A DNA stretch of 64,000 nt from Eledone cirrhosa (lineage: Eukaryota; Mollusca; Cephalopoda; Octopoda; Eledonidae). The position numbers and the translations under genes are program-made. Position 1 is the stretch's first letter. The number at the start of each line of letters is the position of its first letter. The notes under the pieces were generated by a model. The model was given only the letters and a program-made list of their open reading frames with translations. It was not told the origin of the DNA and made no database searches. This document shows, in pieces, positions 13,400 to 20,135 of the stretch. The stretch lies in NCBI GenBank assembly GCA_964016885.1, contig OZ024742.1, positions 10,880,181 through 10,944,180 of the forward strand, written 5' to 3'.

Positions 13400-16300
13400 T
13401 GTTTGTCTAACCTCATTGGTTTTTTCGTTGCTTTGGTATTATGTGGCTAGGCTTACCTGCCGCAGTTTTCCATTTGTCAAGCTATCTAACGTATGTTATT
13501 ACTCTAAGGTGACTCAGCCTTATCGAGTGCTTTGCTGCACATTCCTAATTGTATATTGTTAGTTTGACCACAGCCAAAACTTCGATTTTACTAAACTTCC
13601 ATTTGTATATTAGAGAGAGAGAGAGAGATTAAGTAATGACAACAACTAAAGTAAATGTCCCTCAATGTGATTCCTCTTTTTCTTCTTCAGGTTGAGCACA
13701 TTCAGAGATGTTCCAGAAAAAATGCCTTTTAAAGAAGCCATGGCTCATGTTATAAATGAACCATTATATGGTAAGTGGTGCCTCTATTGATGATAGTATT
13801 GTTATAGCTACACATTCTATTACTGACACCATGGTAAGTGGTGCCTCTATTGATGATAGTGTTGTTAGAACTGCACATTCTTTTACTGACATTTTTCTAT
13901 GTCTTGCGAGACCCTGTGTCTCTATCAGAACAACGTTCATTCCTAAGCTACAGACGTGCATAAGGAGTTTTAGTGTAAGACCAACAGTCATCCATGCAGA
14001 CGAGTTTCTTCTCAATTCCACTGATGTCCAAAGGAAAGAAAAGAACTGATATAGTTTGGAATCAATGTTATCACAGGATAAGTGAGATCATTAAGGGCTG
14101 AAAGACAACAAGGCATCACATCTTGTGCTAGGAAAATTCCCCCACCAACTCTCTTATAACTGAATTCAAATCCTGCCCTTTCATCTTTTCAGTAAATGAA
14201 ATAGCAGTTCAGTGGATTAGGGGATTATTAAAATATCAGAGATCATCATCATCATTTAACGTCCATCTTCCACACTAGCATTGGTTAGACAGTTTTGTTC
14301 CATTTGATACAGGAATCGTTGGGAGACCATGTCTTGTTTGCACGGAAGTGTCTCTGGCAGGTTTTTTACAGCTGGATGCCCTTCCTAACACTAACTACAT
14401 TTACAGTGTGGACTGGGAGCCTTTTTACCATGTCCCCTACACAACCACCTTGCAGTGTGGACTAGTGTCATCAACACAGTGGACGGAACAGGAGAGGGAG
14501 GGTTGAGTAGAGGTGTGGAGTGTACATTGGGTTAAGAGGTGCCTACTGATTGTATCAATATCTGAAACAATTCTACCTAGTTGCCAATGTTCAGGGTTAG
14601 TCACCTGACTAACGAGGTATCCTGTCCAATGCGGAATGGTCAGGGTTAGTCACCTGACTAACGAGGTATCCTGTCCAAACTGGAATGGTCAGGGATAGTC
14701 ACCTGACTAACGAGGTATCCTGTCCAACCTGGAATGGTCAGTGTTAGTCACCTGACTAACGAGGTATCCTGTCCAACCTGGAATGGTCAAGGTTAGTCAC
14801 CTGACTAACGAGGTACTCTGTCCAACCTGGAATGGTCAAGGTTAGTCACCTGACTAACGAGGTATCCTGCCCAGCCTGGAATGGTCAAGGTTAGTCACCT
14901 GACTAACGAGGTATCCTGTCCAACCTGGAATGGTCAGTGTTAGTCACCTGACTAACGAGGTATCCTGTCCAACCTGGAATGGTCAGGGTTAGTCACCTGA
15001 CTAACGAGGTATCCTGTCCAACCTGGAATGGTCAAGGTTAGTCACCTGACTAACGAGGTATCCTGTCCAAACTGGAATGGTCAGGGTTAGTCACCTGACT
15101 AACGAGGTATCCTGTCCAATGCGGAATGGTCAAGGTTAGTCACCTGACTAACGAGGTATCCTGTTCAACCTGGAATGGTCAGGGTTAGTCACCTGACTAA
15201 CGAGGTATCCTGTCCAACCTGTAATTAGCCAGCATTGGACAGGAAGAGTTACAATGATCATAACTTACTAATTTGTTTATCTCTCATTTATCTACTTAGT
15301 TAACATCTAACTACTTTAAAGTCCTTTCCAATGCGGCTTTCTTTTTCTCTATGTTTGACTAAACATTCTAATTCTATGTATGTAACTAGATAAATATTAT
15401 TATTCCATTGTACAATTAAAGAAATAAGTGGAACCCATAAAAAAACTACTTGTTTATCTTTCTATTTAAATATTTACTCATCAACAATCCTATTTTCAGA
15501 ATCTCGTACAGTAAATGTATCTGTTGGGACGTCATTCCGACTACGATTAAGCTACAAAATTTGTGTTGAAGGCCCAGTAAAATGGAAAAAAAATGAGACA
15601 GTACTATGTCCTGGCAATGAATATTTGCTGGCACAAGATAATTCACTAATTCTACAAAACATTCACACTGGTCACCAAGGTCACTATCAGGCCGAAGACC
15701 GACATAATGCAGTAGTTTCACAATACATTGTTAACATACGTAAAGGTCAGTTATTATTTCTTCTTCTTGTCACTGTTGTTGTTGCTGAGCTCTAATCCAG
15801 CAAAATAGATCATCAAAGTTGTCCCAACCATGTTCTGGATATTTAATCTGTTACCCAGTTTAACACTTTACCATTTACATTACTCTCTATATACTATTAT
15901 ATTTTCATGGTAAAGGCTTTACATCATATAATAATCTCATAATATTGAAGCTATGAGATTTTGATATTTATTTTGAGAACAATACCTTAACATCAGTATG
16001 AGCCATTTTGAACAGAAAGAGGTGAGGAAATTCTGGCCGGGTACGACCGGTATAATCTCTGATTGTAACCAGAGAACTGCATATGGTGGATGAAGTGTTG
16101 TATGTGTCTCTCTAGTTATTTGGGGTTGCACATGCGGGACACGTTTCTCATCACCTGTACCAAATCCGCAATCAGTATGTTGATTTTGGTGTGATCCGAA
16201 ACAGCTAAGTTTCAGTGGATCAGGTATTTGGAAGTCATGGGTTTGGATAATCGGATTGGAGGATTTGTTTTTTGTTATTAATGGTTTCTAACCAGAGCTC

Positions 16301-18857
16301 TGTGTCTAGTACAGGTAATCGATGGTTGGGGTGTTTGCTTGGGTAGTCTATAGTAACTCTAATACTCTGGTGGATGGAGTTAGCTATTTGCTGGATGCTG
16401 TCCATGGTGTTTTTCTCTAATTCCTGACTGTTCTCTAGTGGGGGTGTTTTTACTACAATGTTTATATCATCAACGTAGCGGGAGTACAAATTCTGTTTAT
16501 GTTTTATGTATTATTTGTGTTTTATTCTTTGTTTTAGACAAGGAAGATATTGAGAAAGATTGGATGCTGAAGTTCCAAGAATGGTGTGACTTATTTGAGG
16601 ATTACAAAAGAGAACGTGACAAATGGGTAAATGTTTGTTTTTAATTCATACATACTTTATTGCAGCTTCCCCACCACTACCACCACATCAACAGCATCAT
16701 CATCATCATCAATCAGACTAATTAACTGTTTTTGCAGAACACACGATTCTTCATTACTATGATCATCATCATAGGGCAGTGGATTGGCAGTATCGGTAGA
16801 GAGTCAGACGCCATGCTTTGCAGCATAGAGTTACGACCCTTGCCATTCTGAGTTCAAATCCTGCTGAGGTTAACTTTGCCTTTCATCCTTACGTACCATA
16901 AAGTACCTGTAATATACTGGGATAATTGCTGGCCTTGTGCCAAGAGTAGAAACAATTATTATGAACATCATCATCTTATCTAAGTAGAGCATAAGATTCT
17001 TCAACATTTTCCTCCTCGTCAATATCTATATTATGAGTCATTGCCATAATCATCATCATCAATATCATCAATATTATCATCCTTTCATCTCAGTCAACAT
17101 GACAAGTCACAACATTATTTTTACCATCAATATCCTTGCAAGCTATATCATCATCATCATCATACACTACAAATGTAACCAGTACACTGTATAATGTAGT
17201 TGGTAATAGGAAGTCCCTCCAACAATAGAAAATCTCCCAAACAAAGAGTCAGGAGGACCCCTCAGCTGTGTCTAAGATATGGCAATTTTCCTAGTGCTGG
17301 TGCCATCATAAAATGTATGTGGTGGACTTGGTAAAGTCTAGGAACATATGTAAGCAAGATGGTGGTCAGTAAGAAAGGGGACTGTGAGAATATGGAGTAT
17401 GTGGGTGAGATGCCAGCACTCGGCATATCTGAGAGGTCAGTTGCTCCAATTAATTACTGACGTTAACTGTAGTGACCCGTCCAACCCTTGCAAGTAGGGA
17501 AACAGACATGAACATGAACATTTCCACAGCTAACAAAACTGTCATCAAGTGAGCTGATTACAGGAGGCTTGATCAGCTAGAAATAGAAGGCAAATCTTCC
17601 TTGAATCACACCCTATATCTACAATCTTAGAAACAAAAGAAAAAAAGGGGACATATTGTAATATATAGTCATTTTTTTAAAAAGATGGATTAGTCAGGAT
17701 TGGAATGTCATTGGCTATATAATTGTTTCTACTTTTGGCACAAGGTGAGCAATTATCCAGTATATTACTGGTACTTTATCGACCCTGTAAGGATGAAAGG
17801 TAAGATTAACCTCGGCGGGATTTGAACAAAGAATGGCAAGGGACGTAACTGTGCATCAAAGCATGACATCCGACCCTCTACCGATACTGCCAATCCACTG
17901 CCCTCGCATGGTGTCAGACCCTCTACCGATACTGCCAATCCACTGCCCTAGCATGGCCTCAGACCCTCTACCGATACTGCCAATCCACCGCCCTAGCATG
18001 GCGTCAGACCCTCTACCGATACTGCCAATCCACTGCCCTAGCATGGCGTCAGACCCTCTACCGATACTGCCAATCCACTGCCCTAGCATGGCGTCAGACC
18101 CTCTACCGATACTGCCAATCCACTGCCCTAGCATGGCGTCAGACCCTCTACCGATACTGCCAATCCACTGCCCTAGCATGGCGTCAGACCCTCTACCGAT
18201 ACTGCCAATCCACTGCCCTAGCATGGCGTCCGACCCTCTACCGATACTGCCTATCCACCGCCCTAGCATGGCGTCAGACCCTCTACCAATACTGCCAATC
18301 CACTGCCCTAGCATAGCGTCAGACCCTCTACCAATACTGCCAATCCACTGCCCTAGCATGGCGTCCGACCCTCTACCGATACTTCCAATCCACTACCCTA
18401 GCATGGCATCAGACTCTCTACCGATACTGCCAATCCACCACCCTAGCATGGCGTCAGACTCTCTACCGATACTGCCAATCCACCGCCATTGGCTATATAA
18501 TGTCTGTTCAAGCTGATTGTAGAGAGCAGCAAAAGAACCTTGCTACTTTTACCTTCATTACCACCATTATCATCAACCAATTCCCACTACTGTTCTACCA
18601 CTAACATCATCACATCAGCCATTTGCCACTATTGTTACCACTACTATCATTATCATCACCAACCACCACCATTGCTATCATCATCATCACCAACCACCAC
18701 CATTATTATCATCAACATCATCACCATCAACCACCACCCCACCCTTCAACCATATAACCTATTTCTCTTTCTCTCCTCACAGACCAACAACTGCCATACT
18801 GGTAATGCTGACATCAACAGTAACACCATCAATGCCATCCCGCAGAATAGAAACTGA
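4848..18857 (+). CDS. Sema2a: Semaphorin-2-like secreted guidance ligand, 3' nine exons (partial gene)
   Basis: Nine exons join in frame: 4848-4902, 5578-5725, 6017-6209, 9150-9277, 12229-12389, 13691-13770, 15500-15745, 16538-16626 and 18783-18857. The product has the late Sema propeller (FYGLFTTN, SAICAYHW, a VPAIRPGNC motif like the family's VPxPRPGxC, and LPDNVLTFIKDKPLM), a PSI domain with DPYCGW, an Ig-like domain, then a charged helix-like tail and a stop. There is no membrane segment after the Ig domain, and no thrombospondin repeats or long basic tail, which fits a secreted class 2 semaphorin. By family knowledge such proteins are secreted axon-guidance cues that bind plexins. The start codon and first half of the Sema domain lie before the window. 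Class 3-like semaphorins are the main alternative. All introns carry tandem repeats or transposon debris. The symbol is by similarity recalled from memory. Confidence 0.85.
4903..5577 (+). other. Semaphorin intron A
   Basis: Intron of 675 bases with GT-AG ends. It holds pyrimidine-rich, AT-rich sequence and a short ATCT microsatellite near 4950-4980. No other feature seen. Confidence 0.75.
5578..5725 (+). CDS. Sema2a: Semaphorin exon B (Sema domain, SAICAYHW...RPGN)
   Basis: The acceptor is TATATCCACAG and the donor AAT|GTAAGT. The translation includes NGITASAICAYHWTDIQKVF, then DGPFKDQ and SYWLPVANNQVPAIRPGN. This is the highly conserved semaphorin segment (SAIC-x-F/Y, I-x-x-x-F-x-G-x-F-K, then VPxPRPGxC). 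The exon ends in phase 0 and the Cys of the motif is the first codon of the next exon. This is the strongest single piece of evidence for the gene. Confidence 0.93.
5726..6016 (+). other. Semaphorin intron B
   Basis: Short intron of 291 bases with a GTAAGT donor and CACTTCAG acceptor. No repeat or other element recognised. Confidence 0.8.
6017..6209 (+). CDS. Sema2a: Semaphorin exon C (Sema domain, LPDNVLTFIKDKPLM)
   Basis: The acceptor is ATCACTTCAG and the donor AGTA|GTAAGT. The peptide begins CSINDSRSLPDNVLTFIKDK and PLMHMLL and ends NDIVFFAAS plus one base. LPDxVLxFIKxHPLM is a semaphorin signature, and DIVFFAASNQGKVYK (continued in the next exon) matches the family's D-x-V-x-F-x-G-T-x-x-G-x-V-x-K strand. 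The family's usual Gly-Thr is replaced by Ala-Ala-Ser. The exon ends in phase 1. Confidence 0.92.
6210..6312 (+). other. Start of semaphorin intron C
   Basis: Donor GTAAGT followed by about 100 bases of unique sequence before the minisatellite. Confidence 0.75.
6313..8514. repeat. 50-bp intronic minisatellite, about 44 copies
   Basis: Tandem units of 50 bp read TCCCTCTTGCACAGATCCCC, then TTGACTGTCCCCAACCAATT, then CTATTGTAGG. The array shows polarity. Units at the 5' end mostly carry GATCCCC and TAGGTCCC; units at the 3' end mostly carry GATTCCC and TAGATCCC. A longer variant (GACACTGTCACCATCCAATT) recurs near 7137, 7590 and 7792, which points to block duplications of about 200 and 450 bp. 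On the minus strand the repeats give 81-aa open frames, but these are period-driven and not genes. The array lies inside semaphorin intron C. Confidence 0.97.
8515..9149 (+). other. 3' part of semaphorin intron C
   Basis: Unique AT-rich sequence with a short direct repeat (AATTTATTAATCAGTCAAGAAA near 8670-8725, allowing one or two changes) and a small inverted repeat around 8750-8790 (ATGTAATGTAAGGCAGA with TCTTACGTTACAT). It ends at the acceptor TTTTCTTCAG of exon D. Confidence 0.6.
9150..9277 (+). CDS. Sema2a: Semaphorin exon D (Sema domain)
   Basis: The acceptor is TTTCTTCAG and the donor ATGCAG|GTAAGT. The peptide reads NQGKVYKIFQWPIYNVNEKP and then SPFSDTQPIWNMIMQ. It completes the strand begun in exon C (split Asn codon) and leads without a gap into KDYLYLSTD of exon E, the last propeller strand. 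The exon ends in phase 0. Confidence 0.9.
9278..10884 (+). other. Semaphorin intron D, 5' part
   Basis: Mostly unique AT-rich sequence. From about 9302 to 9560 there is a decayed tandem repeat of roughly four units near 60 bp, recognisable by repeated GGTTAAGGCTTGGTTAAAAA and ATGTTATATTTTGTGTGTTG-like segments. No exon could be placed; a short open frame at 9824-10018 has no recognisable protein. Confidence 0.6.
10885..11460. mobile_element. Nested SINE/short interspersed repeat cluster
   Basis: The outer element consists of repeated segments of about 62 bp ending in ACCAGTTTTGTACTGGGG and TTCTTTACAAGGTAGATAA (10890-10980 and 11323-11455). It is interrupted at about 10981-11322 by a second composite element that starts TCATCATTTCATTTTACGTC and carries GCTGGATGCCCTTCCTAACA. 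Within that lies a tRNA-derived SINE in minus orientation. The outer copy resumes directly after the insert, which shows the nesting. Confidence 0.7.
11160..11318 (-). mobile_element. tRNA-derived SINE, minus orientation
   Basis: Read on the minus strand the element begins with a tRNA-like head. An A-box region TGGCTTAGTGGTTAGAGC lies at 11296-11313, and a B box GAGTTCAATTC at 11260-11270. Their spacing is close to that of a tRNA gene. It continues into GAGCAAGACACTTTATTTCA and CTCCAGTTTACTCAGCTG. A truncated relative occurs at 12565-12710. No functional tRNA is proposed. Confidence 0.75.
11520..11854 (+). other. Semaphorin intron D, unique stretch with a short (CA)n run
   Basis: Unique sequence with a (CA)n run near 11752-11772. 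A TTTCCCTATAG at about 11571-11581 resembles an acceptor, but exons D and E join without any missing family segment, so no exon is called here. Confidence 0.55.
11855..12165. repeat. (ACC/ACT)n trinucleotide array
   Basis: CCACCACTACTACTA-type repeats with interspersed ACAACCCCCACTACTATTA blocks. Blocks around 11875-11960 and 12000-12085 are near-identical copies. The Gly/Ser-rich and His/Tyr-rich open frames on both strands are by-products of the trinucleotide period. It ends about 65 bases before the exon E acceptor. Confidence 0.9.
12229..12389 (+). CDS. Sema2a: Semaphorin exon E (last Sema strand and PSI domain)
   Basis: The acceptor is TTTCATTGCAG and the donor TACAA|GTAAGC. The peptide begins KDYLYLSTDSKVLQVNVETC and continues EQYKKADACINDPYCGWARN and DRCMPYK. 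The pattern C-x8-C-x5-C-x7-C with DPYCGW is the PSI (plexin-semaphorin-integrin) domain that follows the propeller. The exon ends in phase 2, and its split Lys codon is completed by the first base of exon F. Confidence 0.95.
12390..12968 (+). other. Semaphorin intron E, 5' part with SINE fragment
   Basis: The region 12565-12710 is a truncated minus-oriented relative of the SINE at 11160-11318 (shared TGAGTAAACTGGAGCAA and GTGTTTGGCTCAAG). It has lost the tRNA-like head and is diverged. The rest is AT-rich unique sequence. Confidence 0.65.
12969..13160 (+). mobile_element. Full-length octopus-type tRNA-derived SINE
   Basis: The element starts GGGCGGTGGATTGGCAGTAT, has a B-box-like GTTCAAATCC about 80 bases in, then TTGCCTTTCATCCTTACGAG and GATAAAATAAAGTACCAGTA, and ends GGCCTTGTGCCAAAAGTAGA with AACAATTA. 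The 13-bp sequence ATTAAAATATAAT occurs at 12951-12963 and 13160-13172, flanking it as a target-site duplication. It lies in semaphorin intron E in the sense orientation. Confidence 0.88.
13161..13690 (+). other. Semaphorin intron E, 3' part with (AT)n
   Basis: Contains a pure (AT)n run at about 13337-13396 and a (GA)n run near 13613-13628. The remainder is unique, up to the TTCTTCTTCAG acceptor of exon F. Confidence 0.8.
13691..13770 (+). CDS. Sema2a: Semaphorin exon F (PSI-Ig linker)
   Basis: The acceptor is TTCTTCTTCAG and the donor TATG|GTAAGT. The peptide is LSTFRDVPEKMPFKEAMAHV followed by INEPLY and a split codon. Phase 2 in and phase 1 out fit exons E and G. A tandem duplication starting exactly at the donor copies the splice site 63 bases downstream (13833-13838). 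Use of that second donor would hit a TGA seven codons in. Confidence 0.85.
13770..13895 (+). repeat. 63-bp tandem duplication containing the exon F splice donor
   Basis: Bases 13770-13832 and 13833-13895 are direct copies beginning GGTAAGTGGTGCCTCTATTG, with about seven differences, mostly in the second half. Both copies keep the G|GTAAGT donor context. Confidence 0.85.
13896..14585 (+). other. Semaphorin intron F, 5' part with interspersed repeat
   Basis: Bases 14240-14470 hold a diverged copy of the interspersed element also seen near 10985 and 23400. It has ATCATCATCATTTAACGTCC, then CTAGCATTGGTTAGACAG, and GCTGGATGCCCTTCCTAACA. The rest is unique sequence. Confidence 0.65.
14586..15226. 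repeat. 49-bp minisatellite with internal palindrome, about 13 copies
   Basis: Tandem 49-bp units contain GTTAGTCACCTGACTAAC, an inverted repeat of 8 bp with a 2-bp centre, followed by GAGGTATCCTGTCCAACC and TGGAATGGTCA. Units differ by a few substitutions (GGTCAGGG, GGTCAAGG, GGTCAGTG; CAACCTGG, CAAACTGG, CAATGCGG). The palindrome is conserved in essentially every unit. The array is within semaphorin intron F. Confidence 0.95.
15227..15499 (+). other. End of semaphorin intron F
   Basis: Unique AT-rich sequence leading to the CCTATTTTCAG acceptor of exon G. Confidence 0.75.
15500..15745 (+). CDS. Sema2a: Semaphorin exon G (Ig-like domain)
   Basis: The acceptor is CTATTTTCAG and the donor AAAG|GTCAGT; GTAAAG six bases earlier is an alternative donor in the same phase. 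The peptide includes SRTVNVSVGTSFRLRLSYKI, then C-VEGPVKWKKNETVLCPGNEY, NSLILQNIHTGHQGHYQAED and QYIVNIR. B-strand Cys, C-strand Trp (VKW) and an F-strand G-x-Y are visible, as in a semaphorin Ig domain. The usual F-strand Cys (Y-x-C) is Ala here (HYQAE); another Cys lies in VLCPG. NETV contains an N-glycosylation sequon. Confidence 0.88.
15746..16009 (+). other. Semaphorin intron G, 5' part
   Basis: Short unique stretch between the Ig exon and the retroelement remnant. No feature seen. Confidence 0.6.
16010..16489 (-). pseudogene. Decayed reverse transcriptase fragment of a non-LTR/Penelope-like retroelement
   Basis: On the minus strand from 16489 the peptide reads YSRYVDDINIVVK, with the YVDD catalytic motif of reverse transcriptases. 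RLPVLDTELWLE follows. The frame then shifts near 16255 to KPMTSKYLIH, meets a stop, and continues as ADLVQVMRNVSRMCNP. After a second shift it reads HIQHFIHHMQFSGYNQ and ends about 16010. The palm and following RT segments are thus collinear over about 480 bases but broken by at least two frameshifts and stops. It lies antisense to the semaphorin gene in intron G. The family assignment is tentative; the RT call is firmer. Confidence 0.7.
16538..16626 (+). CDS. Sema2a: Semaphorin exon H (post-Ig charged segment)
   Basis: The acceptor is TTTGTTTTAG and the donor AAATGG|GTAAAT. The peptide reads DKEDIEKDWMLKFQEWCDLF and then EDYKRERDKW. It is rich in charged and aromatic residues, probably helical, with one Cys, as in the short tail after the Ig domain of class 2 semaphorins. 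The exon ends in phase 0. Confidence 0.85.
16627..16773 (+). other. Start of semaphorin intron H
   Basis: Unique sequence with a short (ATC)n run, up to the SINE insertion. Confidence 0.7.
16774..16960 (+). mobile_element. tRNA-derived SINE, same family as 12969-13160
   Basis: The head is GGGCAGTGGATTGGCAGTAT, the B-box-like region GTTCAAATCC, and the tail GGCCTTGTGCCAAGAGTAGA with AACAATTATT. It has a small deletion in the middle (the GAGGTCGATAA segment is missing after CTTACG). Near-identical 14-mers flank it (ATGATCATCATCAT before, ATGAACATCATCAT after), which are probably an aged target-site duplication. Confidence 0.85.
16961..17708 (+). other. Semaphorin intron H, middle part
   Basis: Unique sequence with scattered (ATC)n runs at about 17045-17165. 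No exon, RNA or transposon recognised. Confidence 0.6.
17709..18501 (-). mobile_element. SINE with amplified 5' head, bounded by a 15-bp target-site duplication
   Basis: A minus-oriented SINE of the 12969 family has its tail at 17721 (AATTGTTTCTACTTTTGGCA) and its first 5' head at 17903. The head is then repeated in tandem to 18486, where the last head copy ends exactly at the element's 5' terminus. CATTGGCTATATAAT occurs at 17709-17723 and again at 18487-18501, enclosing the SINE and its array as one insertion. Confidence 0.88.
17861..18486 (-). repeat. 45-bp tandem array of the SINE 5' head, about 14 copies
   Basis: On the minus strand each unit is GGGCAGTGGATTGGCAGTAT, then CGGTAGAGGGTCTGACGCCA, then TGCTA. 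It equals roughly the first 43 nt of the SINE plus two bases, and includes the A-box-like region. Units differ by single substitutions (CTGACGCC, CGGACGCC, CTGAGGCC; GATACTGCC, AATACTGCC on the plus strand). Because 45 is a multiple of three, both strands stay open (15-aa periodic peptides of 227 and 167 residues), which is not evidence of coding. Confidence 0.95.
18502..18782 (+). other. End of semaphorin intron H, ATC/ACC-rich
   Basis: Contains imperfect (ATC)n/(ACC)n trinucleotide repeats at about 18565-18745, followed by the polypyrimidine tract and acceptor TTTCTCTCCTCACAG of the last exon. Confidence 0.75.
18783..18857 (+). CDS. Sema2a: Semaphorin terminal exon I with stop codon
   Basis: The acceptor CTCCTCACAG is preceded by a strong pyrimidine tract. 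The peptide is TNNCHTGNADINSNTINAIP followed by QNRN and TGA at 18855-18857. Phase 0 matches exon H. The C-terminus is short, polar, Asn-rich and has one Cys. There is no membrane anchor or basic cluster, so the mature protein would be secreted. The exon is called from splice logic and phase; conservation of this tail is unknown to me. Confidence 0.75.
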   Translation, partial: TNNCHTGNADINSNTINAIPQNRN

Positions 18858-18899
18858 ATTCCTTAAAAGTAAAAAAAAATTCTAAAAAATATTAAAATT

Positions 18900-18905
18900 A
18901 ATAAA
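18900..18905 (+). terminator. Candidate poly(A) signal AATAAA
   Basis: AATAAA lies 43 bases after the stop codon of the semaphorin. The surroundings are very A-rich, so chance occurrence is possible and a more distal site could be used. Confidence 0.5.
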
Positions 18906-19380
18906 GAAAAATGTTTAAAAAGAAAGAAAGAGGATATATATAAACACATGTATATATACTTATATATACATATATAAACATGTATATATACATATATAAA
19001 CAAACATGTATATATACATATATATAAACAAACACGTATATATACATAAACACATGTATATATACTTATGTATACATAAACATGTATATATGCATATATA
19101 TATAAACATGTATATATACTTCTACATATATATACAAAATGCATACATTCACATACACATATGTATACATACATAAGGAAACAAAGTTTTTTTCTACAGC
19201 ATATATATATATATGTATATAAAATACATATGTGTATATATTTATATATGTACATATAATAAATGTTTATATATGTATATATATGTGTGTGTGTGTGTAT
19301 TATATATGTATATAATACATATGTGTATATATATTTTGTGTGTATATATGTATATATAATATATCGCTATATAAACACAC
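18906..19380. repeat. AT-rich microsatellite (TATATACA/CATGTATATA)n
   Basis: Degenerate arrays of ACATGTATATATACATATATA, a GT run at about 19287-19300, and further TATA repeats. Open frames here (Tyr/Ile-rich) are low complexity. Confidence 0.85.
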
Positions 19381-20020
19381 ACACATACTGACCTCCCCTT
19401 CTGCTCCTACTACTGTTACTACTACAAACGATGTTGTCTTTACTTGTGTCATTATTGACACTGTTGTCTTCTGTGACAGTGCCAGGACAGAGCCGCTTTT
19501 TCCTGCCACTCGAGGATATATATAAGAAAACATAGAGACGGTGTGCCACTGCCTCCGCTGTCAGCCCATTGCCGCCACTGCTGCTGCTGCTACCTCCAAC
19601 TACAACAACAACAAAACAGCAGCAACAACTACAATAACTTGAGTAACAGACAGTAAGAGTGAAAAAAAAAAAGTAACAAGAATTGTTGCTGCTAACTACA
19701 ACAACACACCACCAAACCGCCACCCTCCTCCACCATTGCAACCTTAAACCCACCTACCCAACCCTACCACTAGCATACCTTTCTTTCTTCATCTTCTTCC
19801 CCTCCTGTCTTCCCACCCTTACTCATCCTCCCCCCTTGTAGACCCGTCCCTTGATCCCTTGCAGGTTTTTAACTAAGCAATCAGTAAATTGACGACTGAT
19901 ACCAAAAACAAAAAAAGAGCAGAGAAAATGCAAAAAAAAAAAACTTTAACAAATCTAAAACAACAACAACAAACTGAAAAGACAAATAACAAAAAAAAAC
20001 ACCAATGTTAATAATAATGG
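19381..20020. other. Intergenic sequence with short trinucleotide repeats, no gene seen
   Basis: Contains short CTG/CAA/ACC runs near 19560-19700 and A-rich stretches near 19905-20000. The minus-strand 128-aa open frame at 19367-19753 is Val/Ser/Gly-rich low-complexity sequence and is not supported as a gene. Confidence 0.55.
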
Positions 20021-20135
20021 TTTTAATTTAGGCACAAGGCCAACAATTTTGGGAGTGGGGAAAGTCAAATCACCCCAATGTGTTACTGGTACTTTATTTT
20101 ATCAGTAACACACTCAGGTTGATTTAATAATAATA
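20021..20135 (-). mobile_element. Truncated SINE tail, minus orientation
   Basis: TTTAGGCACAAGGCCAACAA, then TGTTACTGGTACTTTATTTT and CAGGTTGATTTAATAATAAT, match the inverted tail of an octopus-type SINE related to 12969-13160. The tRNA-like head is missing and the body is diverged. Confidence 0.65.

Noticed and set aside
17833..18516. 227-aa plus-strand frame and 167-aa minus-strand frame with a 15-residue periodic peptide
   Set aside because: Both come from the 45-bp SINE-head array; open frames on both strands are expected when the unit length is a multiple of three.
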